Below, one piece after another: positions 1 through 7,480 of a DNA stretch of 7,690 nucleotides. How positions within the stretch are numbered: position 1 is the first letter of the stretch; each line of letters starts with the position of its first letter. Both the position numbers and the translations under genes were made by a program. Below the pieces are notes generated by a model. It was given only the letters and a program-made list of their open reading frames with translations. It was not told the DNA's origin and ran no database searches. The stretch comes from Odoribacteraceae bacterium (GTDB taxonomy: Bacteria > Bacteroidota > Bacteroidia > Bacteroidales > Marinifilaceae), in assembly GCA_031259905.1 (NCBI GenBank), contig JAIRKS010000154.1:1-7690 (forward strand). The letters run 5' to 3'.

Positions 1-443
1 CCGGACGTGTAGAGGGTTGCCGGGACGAGTTGCGTCTTGTACGTGGAGGCATTGATGGCCGCGCGGGCGTTGGCGAGGAGGACTACCTTGTACGTCCCGT
101 ACGGCAACCGGACGGTGAATGTTTTCGTCGCGTGGACGGGGTCGGGGTCAATCCCCGCGTCGGTGATTCCCGTGCCCGATGCCCGGTAGCGGAAGTACTC
201 GTCCGCGTCGTTCGTGAAGAGGAGCACGTCGATGGCCTCCACCTTGTCCTCGGCGAGCGTCCCCGGCTCCGTGCGGGACGCGGGGGGAGCCGGAACGGAG
301 AGCGACAGCGTGACGAGTGCCATGTCGTCGTCGGCGATAACTTGCTGCTCTTTCCCGCCGTCGAGGTCTCGCACGCAGGAGGAGAGGAGAGTCGCAATGA
401 TGACTGTAAAGCTTGTCAAGAGGGAAGTTATTGTTGTTCTCAT
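1..443 (-). CDS. Fimbrillin-like (FimA/Mfa-type) surface lipoprotein, 5' part only
   Basis: Reading on the minus strand from the ATG at 443, 147 codons stay open and run off the left edge, so the C-terminus is missing. The N-terminus has Arg2, a hydrophobic stretch and a lipobox LLSSC with the acceptor Cys at residue 23: a signal-peptidase II lipoprotein signal. After it come a first beta-type segment (ALVTLSLSVP), then VEAIDVLLFTNDADEYFRY and TFTVRLPYGTYKVVLLANA. This 'conserved strand, V-x-x-I-x-V-x-x-F, then LPxGxYxxxxxAN' pattern is typical of the N-terminal domain of Bacteroidetes type V pilus subunits and their Mfa2/FimB-like anchors. Such proteins are exported as lipoproteins and either polymerise after protease cleavage or anchor the pilus. 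It cannot be told here whether this is a stalk, tip or anchor subunit. The gene is divergent from polA, and its leader contains a long TG/CA tract (501-557). The frame is open upstream of the ATG as far as a TAA at 558-560, but offers no better start. Confidence 0.8.
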   Translation of the reverse strand, partial: MRTTITSLLTSFTVIIATLLSSCVRDLDGGKEQQVIADDDMALVTLSLSVPAPPASRTEPGTLAEDKVEAIDVLLFTNDADEYFRYRASGTGITDAGIDPDPVHATKTFTVRLPYGTYKVVLLANARAAINASTYKTQLVPATLYTS

Positions 444-498
444 GGCCCGTTCGTTTACTGGTGAGACGCGGGCCACGCGTGTGTTATTGATCGAGAGC

Positions 499-559
<61 letters not shown>

Positions 560-817
560 AAAATAATTCCCCACACCTCCAAATCCGACACACGTAAAAA
601 ATCTTAAAGTTTCTGGCGTCTTCATCCTGGTGATATTATCTTGTCTGTAGTTCATGTTTCGTATTCTTTGTTATCTCGGTTATTGTCATTTTCTGGTTAA
701 CGGTGCGAATGTAGTGACTTTTTCTCGATCACGATACTACCTCCTCTTTTTTTTGACTATTTTTTCACCTCCCCCGCCCGCGCCGCCCGTCCCGCCCCGC
801 CGTTCGCGGGAAAAGAG

Positions 818-825
818 TATCTTTG
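818..825 (+). promoter_or_regulatory. Bacteroidetes -7 promoter box upstream of polA
   Basis: TATCTTTG is a perfect match to the Bacteroidetes primary-sigma -7 consensus TAnnTTTG. It ends 20 bases before the polA ATG, so it would give a short leader of roughly 10-15 bases followed by an A-rich run. No TTG-type -33 element is visible at the expected distance, where the sequence is C-rich. Its position supports starting PolA at 846 rather than further upstream. Confidence 0.65.
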
Positions 826-845
826 CCGGGGTAAAAACAAACGAC

Positions 846-3524
846 ATGATAGCCAACCAGCCCAAAAAACTCTACCTGATCGACGCGTTCACGCTCGTGT
901 ACCGGGCGTACTACGCGTTCATCCACTCCCCGCGCGTGACCTCCGCCGGGCTGAACACCTCCGCCACGTTCGGCTTCGTCCTCTCCCTCGCCGAGCTGCT
1001 GGAAACGGAACGGCCCGCGCACGTCGCGGTCGTCTTCGATCCCGGCGGGCCGAACTTCCGCCACGCGATGTTCCCCGACTACAAGGGACACCGCCCGCCG
1101 ATGCCGGAGGAGATCAGGCAGGCGCTGCCGTTTATCAGGAAGATCATCGAGGGACTGGGGATCGCGTCCATCTCGGTGGCGGGCTACGAGGCCGACGACG
1201 TGATCGGCACGCTCGCCGGGCAAGCGGAAAAGGAAGGGTACGACGTCTACATGATCACCTCCGACAAGGATTACGCGCAGCTGGTGAGCGACCACGTCTT
1301 CATGTACAAGCCGGGACGGGGCAGCAACGGGGCGGAGATAACGGGCGTCGCGGAGGTGCTGGAACGGTTCGGCATCGCGCGGGTGGAGCAGGTGGTGGAT
1401 ATCCTCGGGCTGACGGGCGACGCGTCGGACAACGTGCCGGGATGCGCGGGGATCGGGCCGAAGGGCGCGGCGGCGCTGATCAAGCAGTACGGGAGCATCG
1501 AGGAGGTGTACCGGCACGTCGACGAGCTAAAGGGGAAACAACGGGAAAACCTGCTGGCGTGCCGCGAGACCGTACTCCTGTCGCGGGAGCTGGTCACGAT
1601 CTGCCGCTCGGTGCCGGTGGGCGTGACCATCGGGGAGCTATCGCGCGGGGAGATCAACCGCGCGGCGCTGGAGACGCTGTTCCGCGAGCTGGAATTCTTC
1701 TCGCTGGGCAAGCGGCTGCTGGACGCGCCGCGGGGAAAAGAAGAAGAGACGCCGGACGTCGCGACGGGCAAACAAACGTACCTGGAAGCGACGACGGTCG
1801 CGGAACGGGAAGCGCTGCTGGCGCGCCTGCTGGCCGCTCCGGTGTACGGGACGTGCACGCGGTTCGAGCGGGGCGGGGTGCACGACGCGTTGCCGTCGCT
1901 GCTGTCGTTTTCCGTTTCCCCGGGCGAGGGGTACTTCACCCGCCTGTCGGGGGAGGCGGACGCGGAGTTCTTCCGCCCGGTCTTCGAGGACGCGGGGAAG
2001 ACGCTGGTGTCGGACGACGCGAAGGTCGTCCTGTCGTGGACGGCCCGCGCCGGCATCGCGACGCGTAACAAGGTGTTCGACGTGCAGGTGGCGCGCTACG
2101 TGTTGCAGCCCGACGGCCCGCGCGACCTGGAACGGGAATCCCCCGCGACAACGGGACGGGAGAATGACCCGCGGCAACTCTCGCTGGCGTTCGAGGACGA
2201 GGAGGAGGGAAGCCACGGGCGAGAACTTGCCGGGCGCGCGGCGACGGTACTCCGCCTGCAAGGCTCGCTTCGCGCGGAGCTGGAGCGGACGGGATTGCTG
2301 CCGCTGTTCGAGGAGATGGAGATGCCGCTCGTCTCCGTGCTGTCGGACATGGAGCGCGAGGGGGTCTCGATCGACCTGAAGGCGTTGAAGGAGATGTCCG
2401 CGGGCCTGAGGAAGGAGATCGGGGAGATGGAACGGGTGATCCACGAGATGGCGGGACGGGAGTTTAATATTAACTCGCCAAAGCAACTGGGGGAGGTGCT
2501 GTTCGAGGAGATGGGCGTGGACCCCGGCCAGAAGAAAACGAAACGAGGGCAATACATCACCTCCGAGCAGGTGCTGTCGAGGCTGGAGGAGGTGCACCCG
2601 ATCGTGGGACGCGTCCTGGATTACCGGGGGCTGAAGAAGCTGCTGACGACGTACGTGGAGGCGCTGCCCGGGTACGTGAACCCGGCGACGGGAAAGATCC
2701 ACACCTGCTTCAACCAGTCGGAGGCCGCGACGGGCCGGCTGAGTAGCCTGAACCCGAACTTGCAGAATATCCCCATCCGCGCGGAAGGGGGCCACGCGAT
2801 CCGCAAGGCGTTCGTGACGGGCGACCCGGCGTGTTGCTTTTTCTCGGCGGATTACTCGCAGGTGGAGCTGCGGCTGATGGCGCACCTGAGCGGCACGCGG
2901 GAGTTGATCGACGCCTTCCTGAACGGGGAGGACGTGCACGCGGCCACGGCAGCAAAGATTTATCGCGTGCCGCCCCGCGAGGTCACCCCGGAGATGAGAC
3001 GACGCGCGAAGACGGCGAATTTCGGGATCATCTACGGGATCTCGGCGTGGGGACTGGCCGAACGCCTCCGGATCTCGCGGAAGGAAGGAAAGGAGCTAAT
3101 CGACGGGTATTTCCAGCTCTACCCCGGAGTGAAGGAGTACATGGAACGCTCCGTGGAGATGGCCCGCGAGAAAGGGTACGCGGAGACGATCATGGGACGA
3201 CGACGCTACCTGAAGAATATCCTCTCGAAAAACATCGTGGAACGGGGCGTGGCGGAACGAAACGCGATCAACGCGCCCATCCAGGGGTCGGCTGCCGATA
3301 TTATCAAGAAGGCGATGATCGCGATCCACGCGGAGATCAAGGGACGGGGAATGAAGTCGCGGATGATCCTGCAGGTGCACGACGAGCTGAACTTCACGTG
3401 CCACCGGGAGGAGCTGGAGGAGCTGAAACAGCTGGTGACGGGGTGCATGGAAGGGGTGGTGCAACTCTCCGTGCCGCTGACCGTGAGCACCGGGCACGGC
3501 GAGAACTGGTACGAGGCACATTGA
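846..3524 (+). CDS. polA: DNA polymerase I
   Basis: 892 residues. The enzyme fills gaps and removes RNA primers during lagging-strand synthesis and excision repair. The 5' nuclease domain (about 1-290) is intact: Asp13 in LYLIDAF, YEADD with Asp117/Asp118, SDKD with Asp140/Asp142, and GDASDN with Asp192/Asp195 before the helix-hairpin-helix. The polymerase domain (about 500-892) has TGRLSSLNPNLQNIP, motif A DYSQVELR (Asp669), the O-helix RRRAKTANFGIIYG (Lys722, Phe726, Tyr730) and motif C QVHDEL (Asp846, Glu847). The middle 3'-5' exonuclease domain (about 315-480) is degenerate: where E. coli has Asp355/Glu357, Asp424 and Asp501, I align Cys337/Arg339, Val395 and Ala466, so proofreading is probably absent. 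The ATG at 846 was chosen because conserved sequence begins there (MIANQPKKLYLIDAF) and a -7 box lies just upstream. The frame is open back to 654, but that part is low-complexity proline/phenylalanine sequence. The stop is 4 bases before the next gene, suggesting cotranscription. Confidence 0.97.
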   Translation: MIANQPKKLYLIDAFTLVYRAYYAFIHSPRVTSAGLNTSATFGFVLSLAELLETERPAHVAVVFDPGGPNFRHAMFPDYKGHRPPMPEEIRQALPFIRKIIEGLGIASISVAGYEADDVIGTLAGQAEKEGYDVYMITSDKDYAQLVSDHVFMYKPGRGSNGAEITGVAEVLERFGIARVEQVVDILGLTGDASDNVPGCAGIGPKGAAALIKQYGSIEEVYRHVDELKGKQRENLLACRETVLLSRELVTICRSVPVGVTIGELSRGEINRAALETLFRELEFFSLGKRLLDAPRGKEEETPDVATGKQTYLEATTVAEREALLARLLAAPVYGTCTRFERGGVHDALPSLLSFSVSPGEGYFTRLSGEADAEFFRPVFEDAGKTLVSDDAKVVLSWTARAGIATRNKVFDVQVARYVLQPDGPRDLERESPATTGRENDPRQLSLAFEDEEEGSHGRELAGRAATVLRLQGSLRAELERTGLLPLFEEMEMPLVSVLSDMEREGVSIDLKALKEMSAGLRKEIGEMERVIHEMAGREFNINSPKQLGEVLFEEMGVDPGQKKTKRGQYITSEQVLSRLEEVHPIVGRVLDYRGLKKLLTTYVEALPGYVNPATGKIHTCFNQSEAATGRLSSLNPNLQNIPIRAEGGHAIRKAFVTGDPACCFFSADYSQVELRLMAHLSGTRELIDAFLNGEDVHAATAAKIYRVPPREVTPEMRRRAKTANFGIIYGISAWGLAERLRISRKEGKELIDGYFQLYPGVKEYMERSVEMAREKGYAETIMGRRRYLKNILSKNIVERGVAERNAINAPIQGSAADIIKKAMIAIHAEIKGRGMKSRMILQVHDELNFTCHREELEELKQLVTGCMEGVVQLSVPLTVSTGHGENWYEAH

Positions 3525-3528
3525 ACGA

Positions 3529-4254
3529 ATGAACGGGTGGACGGTGGATTCGCTGGCACGCCCCCCCCGCGGGGAATACGTCGAGGCCCTCCCGCTGGTG
3601 CGGGAGGAGCTGGAGCTGGGATTTATCTCGTGGACGCTGTTGTGCATGATCGTTTACCTCGTGTTGCTCGTCGTGGTGTACCTGCGGGGACGCGGTATCC
3701 TGCCGGCGCTTTTCTTCTACTTCTTCCAAGGAAAGAATTTCGAGCAACTGGTGGCGAAAAGGATCGCCCCGGTGCCCGGTTCGTTGTTTTGCACGCTGCT
3801 CCTGTCGTTTTTCTCGCTGTCCCTGTTTTTTGTTTTCCTCGAGGGAGGCAAACTTGCCCCGCTGCCCTTGTTGCTCTACTCCGGGATACTGTTCGCTAAC
3901 CACTTCCTGTTGCTCAGCGTCGCGTCGCTGCTGGGATGGGTATTCCGCGCGCGGGACGTGGCGCGGGAATTCTCGATACACGTCTGGATATACAACGCGA
4001 TACCGGGAATACTGCTCGCCCCCGTGATCTTCTCGTTATTTTACGCGCGCCCGCCGGCCTCCGGCGCGCTGGTTTTCTTGATAACGTCCCTCCTCTCGCT
4101 GTACGCGATCCTGCGGTGGGCGCGGTGGGTGAAAATATTATTTAAACACGGAGTTCCCGTTTTTTATTTGATTTTGTACCTTTGTGCCCTCGAAATACTC
4201 CCGCTGCTGGTACTATACAAGATCTTGGCAGGAGACTTTTCACAGGACGTGTAA
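3529..4254 (+). CDS. DUF4271 family integral membrane protein
   Basis: 241 residues, with about six hydrophobic segments (near residues 31-52, 85-104, 112-137, 152-172, 178-195 and 208-232). The C-terminal signature FYLILYLCALEILPLLVLYKIL is what I recognise from the Bacteroidetes DUF4271 family, and the length is typical. The function is unknown. In Bacteroidales genomes it commonly sits just upstream of the hemD-type gene, as here. It starts 4 bases after the polA stop, so translation may be coupled to PolA, and it ends 17 bases before the next start. The N-terminal 30 residues are soluble (WTVDSLARPPRGEYVEALPL), consistent with a short tail before helix 1. Nothing catalytic is visible. Confidence 0.85.
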   Translation: MNGWTVDSLARPPRGEYVEALPLVREELELGFISWTLLCMIVYLVLLVVVYLRGRGILPALFFYFFQGKNFEQLVAKRIAPVPGSLFCTLLLSFFSLSLFFVFLEGGKLAPLPLLLYSGILFANHFLLLSVASLLGWVFRARDVAREFSIHVWIYNAIPGILLAPVIFSLFYARPPASGALVFLITSLLSLYAILRWARWVKILFKHGVPVFYLILYLCALEILPLLVLYKILAGDFSQDV

Positions 4255-4271
4255 CGTAAAAATCAATAACG

Positions 4272-5024
4272 TTGAGAATAAAAAGAGTATTAGTTTCACA
4301 GCCCAAACCGACGACGGAAAAGTCCCCTTACAGCGATATCGCCGAACAATACGGGCTGAAGGTAGAATTCCGGTCGTTTATCAAGGTAGAAGGCGTGAGC
4401 GTGAAAGAATTCAGACAGGAGAAAATAAACATCCTGGATCACACCGCGGTCGTGTTCACCAGTCGCACGGCAATTGATCACTTCTTCAGGATATGTAACG
4501 AACTACGCGTCCCGGTTCCCGAGACAATGAAGTACTTCTGCACCTCCGAGGCCATCGCCCTTTACCTCCAGAAATACACCGTCTACAGGAAGCGGAAAAT
4601 ATTCTTCGGGGACAAAAAGATAGAAGACATGGCGAAAGTATTCCAGAAACACAAGTCCGAGCACTTCCTCGTCCCCCTCTCCGACGTGCACAAGGAAGAC
4701 GTGTCGGGGATGCTCGACAGCCTGCACCTCAATTACGTGAAAGCCGCCTTCTACAAAACCGTCTCCAGCGACCTGGCCAAGGAAGGATTCGACCTCTCCG
4801 GCTTCGACGTGCTCATCTTCTACACGCCCGCCGGGATCCGGTCGTTGTTCCAGAACTACCCCGGTTACGAGCAGGGGGAAACCGTCATCGGGGCCTTCGG
4901 CGCGGCCACGGCGGTGGCGGCAGAAGAAGGAGGACTAAGGCTCGACATCAAGGCGCCCACCGACACGGCCCCCTCGATGACTATGGCGCTGGAACAATTC
5001 GTGAAAACACGCAACAAGAAATAA
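4272..5024 (+). CDS. hemD: HemD-family protein (uroporphyrinogen-III synthase type)
   Basis: 250 residues. HemD enzymes cyclise hydroxymethylbilane to uroporphyrinogen III, the precursor of haem, sirohaem and corrinoids. The sequence matches the Bacteroidetes version closely from its first residues: RVLVSQPKP, EKSPYSDIAEQYG, FRSFIKVEGV, KEFRQEKINILDHTAVVFTS, ETMKYFC, YRKRKIFFG, VPLSDVHKEDV, and near the end APSMTMALEQF. The bilobed fold is implied by two similar alpha/beta halves, with IFYTPAGIRSLF as the second-half counterpart of VVFTSRTAIDHFF. The start is a TTG codon at 4272. No in-frame ATG occurs until residue 79, and the conserved N-terminus requires this upstream start. This version is retained in the DUF4271-rnpA neighbourhood across Bacteroidales, including species thought to lack early haem steps, so the catalytic assignment is by family only. 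Confidence 0.88.
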   Translation: MRIKRVLVSQPKPTTEKSPYSDIAEQYGLKVEFRSFIKVEGVSVKEFRQEKINILDHTAVVFTSRTAIDHFFRICNELRVPVPETMKYFCTSEAIALYLQKYTVYRKRKIFFGDKKIEDMAKVFQKHKSEHFLVPLSDVHKEDVSGMLDSLHLNYVKAAFYKTVSSDLAKEGFDLSGFDVLIFYTPAGIRSLFQNYPGYEQGETVIGAFGAATAVAAEEGGLRLDIKAPTDTAPSMTMALEQFVKTRNKK

Positions 5025-5027
5025 CAA

Positions 5028-5051
5028 GATGGACACCCCGCGGTGTCCATC
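5028..5051 (+). other. Perfect 10-bp inverted repeat between hemD and rnpA
   Basis: GATGGACACC and GGTGTCCATC pair perfectly around the four-base loop CCGC, beginning 3 bases after the hemD stop codon and ending 17 bases before the rnpA ATG. There is no T-run after it, so it does not look like a standard intrinsic terminator. It may be an RNA-processing or stability hairpin, a weak attenuator, or a DNA dyad bound by a protein. It contains the hexamers TGGACA and TGTCCA, which recur in opposite order in the repeats after 7481. Confidence 0.75.
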
Positions 5052-5068
5052 GCCGTTACCCCGCCCGG

Positions 5069-5494
5069 ATGGAAACAACGCGAAAATACACGTTCAGCAA
5101 AAAAGAACGATTATACCTGAAACACCGCGTCGAGGCGCTCCTGGCCGGGCGACAAAGCTTCGTCAGCTACCCGTTACGAGTCATCTACCGCTTCTCCGGG
5201 CGAGGCGAGGGAGAATCCCCCGCGCGAGTGGCGGTGAGCGTCTCCAAGAAACGCTTCAAGCGAGCCGTCGACCGTAACCGCGTCAAGCGCCTGACGCGGG
5301 AAGCCTACCGCTTGAACAAGCACCTCCTCCACGACCTCGTCCCGCCGGGACAGGGCGTGGACATCCTACTGGTCTACCTGGAAGAATCCATCGTCGACCT
5401 CGTGAAAATCGAAAAAGCAATACAAGGTGTCATCAAGAAAATGCACGCCATCGTGGAGAGGAATAGCAGTGTGGCTACTCCTCCTGCCGGTTAA
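5069..5494 (+). CDS. rnpA: Ribonuclease P protein component
   Basis: 141 residues. RnpA is the small basic protein that binds RNase P RNA and helps it cut 5' leaders from precursor tRNAs. The N-terminal segment YTFSKKERLYLKHRVEALL, the central VAVSVSKKRFKRAVDRNRVKRLTREAYRL containing the family RNR signature, and the later VDILLVYLE strand are all in the expected order. The C-terminal tail after about residue 125 (ERNSSVATPPAG) is simply the part that overlaps yidD. The ATG at 5069 begins close to the conserved Tyr-Thr-Phe-Ser-Lys-Lys-Glu-Arg segment and is 44 bases after hemD, with a hairpin between. The rnpA-yidD pair is widespread in bacteria, though here it lacks the rpmH and dnaA neighbours seen in many other phyla. 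Confidence 0.96.
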   Translation: METTRKYTFSKKERLYLKHRVEALLAGRQSFVSYPLRVIYRFSGRGEGESPARVAVSVSKKRFKRAVDRNRVKRLTREAYRLNKHLLHDLVPPGQGVDILLVYLEESIVDLVKIEKAIQGVIKKMHAIVERNSSVATPPAG

Positions 5495-5675
5495 ATTCTA
5501 CCGGTACGTGATCTCCCCCTGGCTACCCCCGGCGTGCCGCTACACGCCCACCTGCTCGCGGTACGCCATCGAGGCCCTGCAAAAACACGGCCCGTGGAAA
5601 GGATCGTGGCTCGCGCTGAAACGAATACTGAGATGCCACCCCTGGGGCGGCTCCGGGTACGACCCCGTCCCGTGA
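5469..5675 (+). CDS. yidD: Membrane protein insertion efficiency factor YidD
   Basis: About 68 residues from the chosen start. YidD is a small inner-membrane-associated protein that assists YidC/Sec-dependent insertion. The whole body is canonical: LLLLPVKFYRYVISPWLPPACRYTPTCSRYAIEA, KHGPWKG, and the ending ILRCHPWGGSGYDPVP, with the three conserved Cys. The start is uncertain. A GTG at 5469 preceded by GAGAGG gives MWLLLLPVKFY and a 26-base overlap with rnpA. An in-frame ATG at 5427 would add 14 residues unlike the family (MSSRKCTPSWRGIA) and overlap rnpA by 68 bases. I prefer the GTG. The gene is cotranscribed, and probably translationally coupled, with rnpA. Confidence 0.93.
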   Translation: MWLLLLPVKFYRYVISPWLPPACRYTPTCSRYAIEALQKHGPWKGSWLALKRILRCHPWGGSGYDPVP

Positions 5676-5677
5676 AA

Positions 5678-5709
5678 TTTGTAATATCACGGGAGATACA
5701 CTACCTTCG
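5678..5709 (+). promoter_or_regulatory. Putative promoter of the S41 protease gene
   Basis: A TTTG at 5678-5681 and TACCTTCG at 5702-5709 are separated by 20 bases. They match the Bacteroidetes -33 (TTTG) and -7 (TAnnTTTG) elements, with one mismatch in the -7 box. The pair begins 3 bases after the yidD stop and would place the start of transcription roughly 15-20 bases before the ATG at 5733. The protease gene may therefore be transcribed independently of the cluster upstream. Confidence 0.5.
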
Positions 5710-5732
5710 TCTCCGTGAAACAACCAAAAAAC

Positions 5733-7427
5733 ATGAAAAAGATTACACGCGCCTGCGCCATCATGCTGGGAGCCGCGCTCCTGGTCATCGTGACACTCTC
5801 CCTCGACAAGGACAACAAACGCTTCGAGATCAGCAAAGGATTAGACATCTTCGCGACCCTCTTCCGCGAGGTCAACCTGCTATACGTGGACGAGGTACAA
5901 CCGGAAAAAATGGTACAAGACGGCATCGACGCCATGCTGAAAAACCTCGACCCCTACACCGTCTTCTACCCCGAATCGAGAATGGACGAGTTCAACATGA
6001 TGATGACGGGAGAATACGCCGGGATCGGCTCCATCATCCGCAAAAAAGGAGACCACGTCATCATCTGGGAACCCTACAAGGACTCCCCGGCGCACAAGGC
6101 GGGACTCCTCCCCGGCGACAAGATCCTCGCCATCGACGGGCAAGAGATGAAAGGGAAAAGCGTCGAGGAAGTCAGCGCCCTCCTCAAGGGACAACCCAAC
6201 AAGGAACTCCTACTGAAACTCGAACGCGTGGGAGGAACGAAACCCGTCGAGAAACGCCTGGTACGCGAAATCGTGCAACTGCCCGCCATCCCCTACCACG
6301 GCATGATCGGGACAAAAACGGGATACATCTACTTCACCAGCTTCACCGATAAAGCAGCGGAAAACCTGCGCCGCGTGATCCTCGACCTGAAAAACCGGGG
6401 AGCCGAATCGCTGGTCCTCGACCTCAGGGGAAACGGCGGCGGGCTACTCGACCAATCCGTGGAGATCGCCAACTTCTTCATCCCGCGCGGGCTGCCCGTG
6501 GTGAGCACGCGGGGAAAAGTAAAACAGTGGGACAAGGAATACCAAACGCGCAACAACCCGATCGTGCCGGACATGAAGCTCGCCGTGCTCATCGACCGCG
6601 CCTCCGCCTCCGCCTCCGAGATCCTCGCGGGCGCCCTGCAGGACTACGACAGGGCGGTCATCATCGGCGAACGCTCCTTCGGGAAAGGACTGGTACAAAC
6701 CACCCGCGACCTCACCTACAACACGAAGCTGAAAGTGACAACGGCCAAGTACCACGTCCCCAGCGGCCGCTGCATCCAGGCGCTCGACTACTCGCACCGG
6801 AACCCCGACGGGAGCGTCGGCGCCATCCCCGACTCCCTCGTCAAACCCTTCCACACGAAAGCCGGACGCGTCGTCTACGACGGCGGCGGGATCTCCCCCG
6901 ACGTCAAGGTAGAGCCGGAAAACTACACCAAGCTCACGCGCGAGCTGGTAGCGAAAGACCTCGTCTTCGACTTCGTGAACGAGTACGCCGTCACGCGCCC
7001 CACCGTGCCGCCCCCCGCCTCCTTCGAGGTAACGGACGAGATGTATAACGCCTTCAAAACGTTCCTGAACACGCGGGAGTTCGAGTACGAGACCGCCTCG
7101 CAGCTCCTCCTGGGACGACTCGAGGAGGCCGTCCTCGCCGAAAAGTATCACGAACAGGTCGCCGGGCAACTCGAAAAGCTGAAAGCCGACCTCGGGCACT
7201 CCATCGACCGCGACCTGGCGCTCTTCCGCGAGGAAATCGCCAGCGTGCTCGCCGACCAGTTCATGGAACGCTACTACATGCAGGCGGGAGTCATCGAGTA
7301 CCTCACCCGCCACGATCGCGACATCCTCAAGGCCCTGGAAATCCTCTCCGACGAGGCAGCTTACCGGGCTATCCTACCGGGGCCAACGCGCCCTGACGCA
7401 ACGCCCGGCATGGATCAAAAAAACTAA
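5733..7427 (+). CDS. S41 family C-terminal processing peptidase (CtpA/Prc type)
   Basis: 564 residues. It is a periplasmic, membrane-anchored serine protease that degrades or trims envelope proteins. Residues 1-24 form an uncleaved signal anchor (MKKITRACAIMLGAALLVIV), without a lipobox. An N-terminal helical domain follows with LDPYT (72-76), then a PDZ domain (about 94-170; GIGSIIRKK, SPAHKAGLLPGDKILAIDG). The catalytic core has LVLDLRGNGGGLL (near 227), then SASEI with Ser293 as nucleophile and FGKGLVQT with Lys318 as general base. The Ser-Lys spacing of 25 equals that of characterised CtpB and Prc enzymes. The C-terminal 130 residues are a charged, helix-rich extension common in Bacteroidetes members. 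The ATG at 5733 fits the signal anchor; a GTG at 5715 in the same frame would add six polar residues and lies too close to the likely transcription start. It is the usual downstream neighbour of yidD in Bacteroidales. Confidence 0.95.
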   Translation: MKKITRACAIMLGAALLVIVTLSLDKDNKRFEISKGLDIFATLFREVNLLYVDEVQPEKMVQDGIDAMLKNLDPYTVFYPESRMDEFNMMMTGEYAGIGSIIRKKGDHVIIWEPYKDSPAHKAGLLPGDKILAIDGQEMKGKSVEEVSALLKGQPNKELLLKLERVGGTKPVEKRLVREIVQLPAIPYHGMIGTKTGYIYFTSFTDKAAENLRRVILDLKNRGAESLVLDLRGNGGGLLDQSVEIANFFIPRGLPVVSTRGKVKQWDKEYQTRNNPIVPDMKLAVLIDRASASASEILAGALQDYDRAVIIGERSFGKGLVQTTRDLTYNTKLKVTTAKYHVPSGRCIQALDYSHRNPDGSVGAIPDSLVKPFHTKAGRVVYDGGGISPDVKVEPENYTKLTRELVAKDLVFDFVNEYAVTRPTVPPPASFEVTDEMYNAFKTFLNTREFEYETASQLLLGRLEEAVLAEKYHEQVAGQLEKLKADLGHSIDRDLALFREEIASVLADQFMERYYMQAGVIEYLTRHDRDILKALEILSDEAAYRAILPGPTRPDATPGMDQKN

Positions 7428-7452
7428 ACCCTTTCACAAGTCACCCCCGCCA

Positions 7453-7472
7453 GGGTAACACAAACCTTACCC
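7453..7472 (+). terminator. Weak hairpin after the S41 gene, possible terminator
   Basis: GGGTAA (7453-7458) and TTACCC (7467-7472) form a 6-bp stem with an eight-base loop, beginning 25 bases after the protease stop codon. No T-tract follows, so termination here would have to depend on Rho or on the palindromic repeat array that starts 8 bases further on. Called mainly by position. Confidence 0.35.
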
Positions 7473-7480
7473 GGAACAAG

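Noticed and set aside
30..464. Plus-strand open frame opposite the fimbrial gene
   Set aside because: The minus strand encodes a clear lipoprotein signal and fimbrillin-like pattern over the same bases, while the plus-strand product resembles nothing known.
654..845. 64-residue N-terminal extension of DNA polymerase I from an ATG at 654
   Set aside because: The extension is low-complexity sequence rich in Phe, Pro and Arg, covers AT-rich and C-rich intergenic DNA and the -7 box at 818-825, and PolA proteins normally begin just before the LYLIDA motif, as with the ATG at 846.
1638..2939. Long open frames antisense to or out of frame with polA, DUF4271 and the protease (for example 1638-2939 minus)
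   Set aside because: They are by-products of GC-rich coding sequence with G/C-ending codons, are Arg/Pro/Gly-rich, have no recognisable domains and fully overlap well-supported genes.
4131..4148. dif-like recombination site (AT-rich TATTATTTAAAC)
   Set aside because: It only loosely resembles a XerD arm, lacks a recognisable XerC arm, and is explained by the Lys-Ile-Leu-Phe-Lys codons of the DUF4271 gene.
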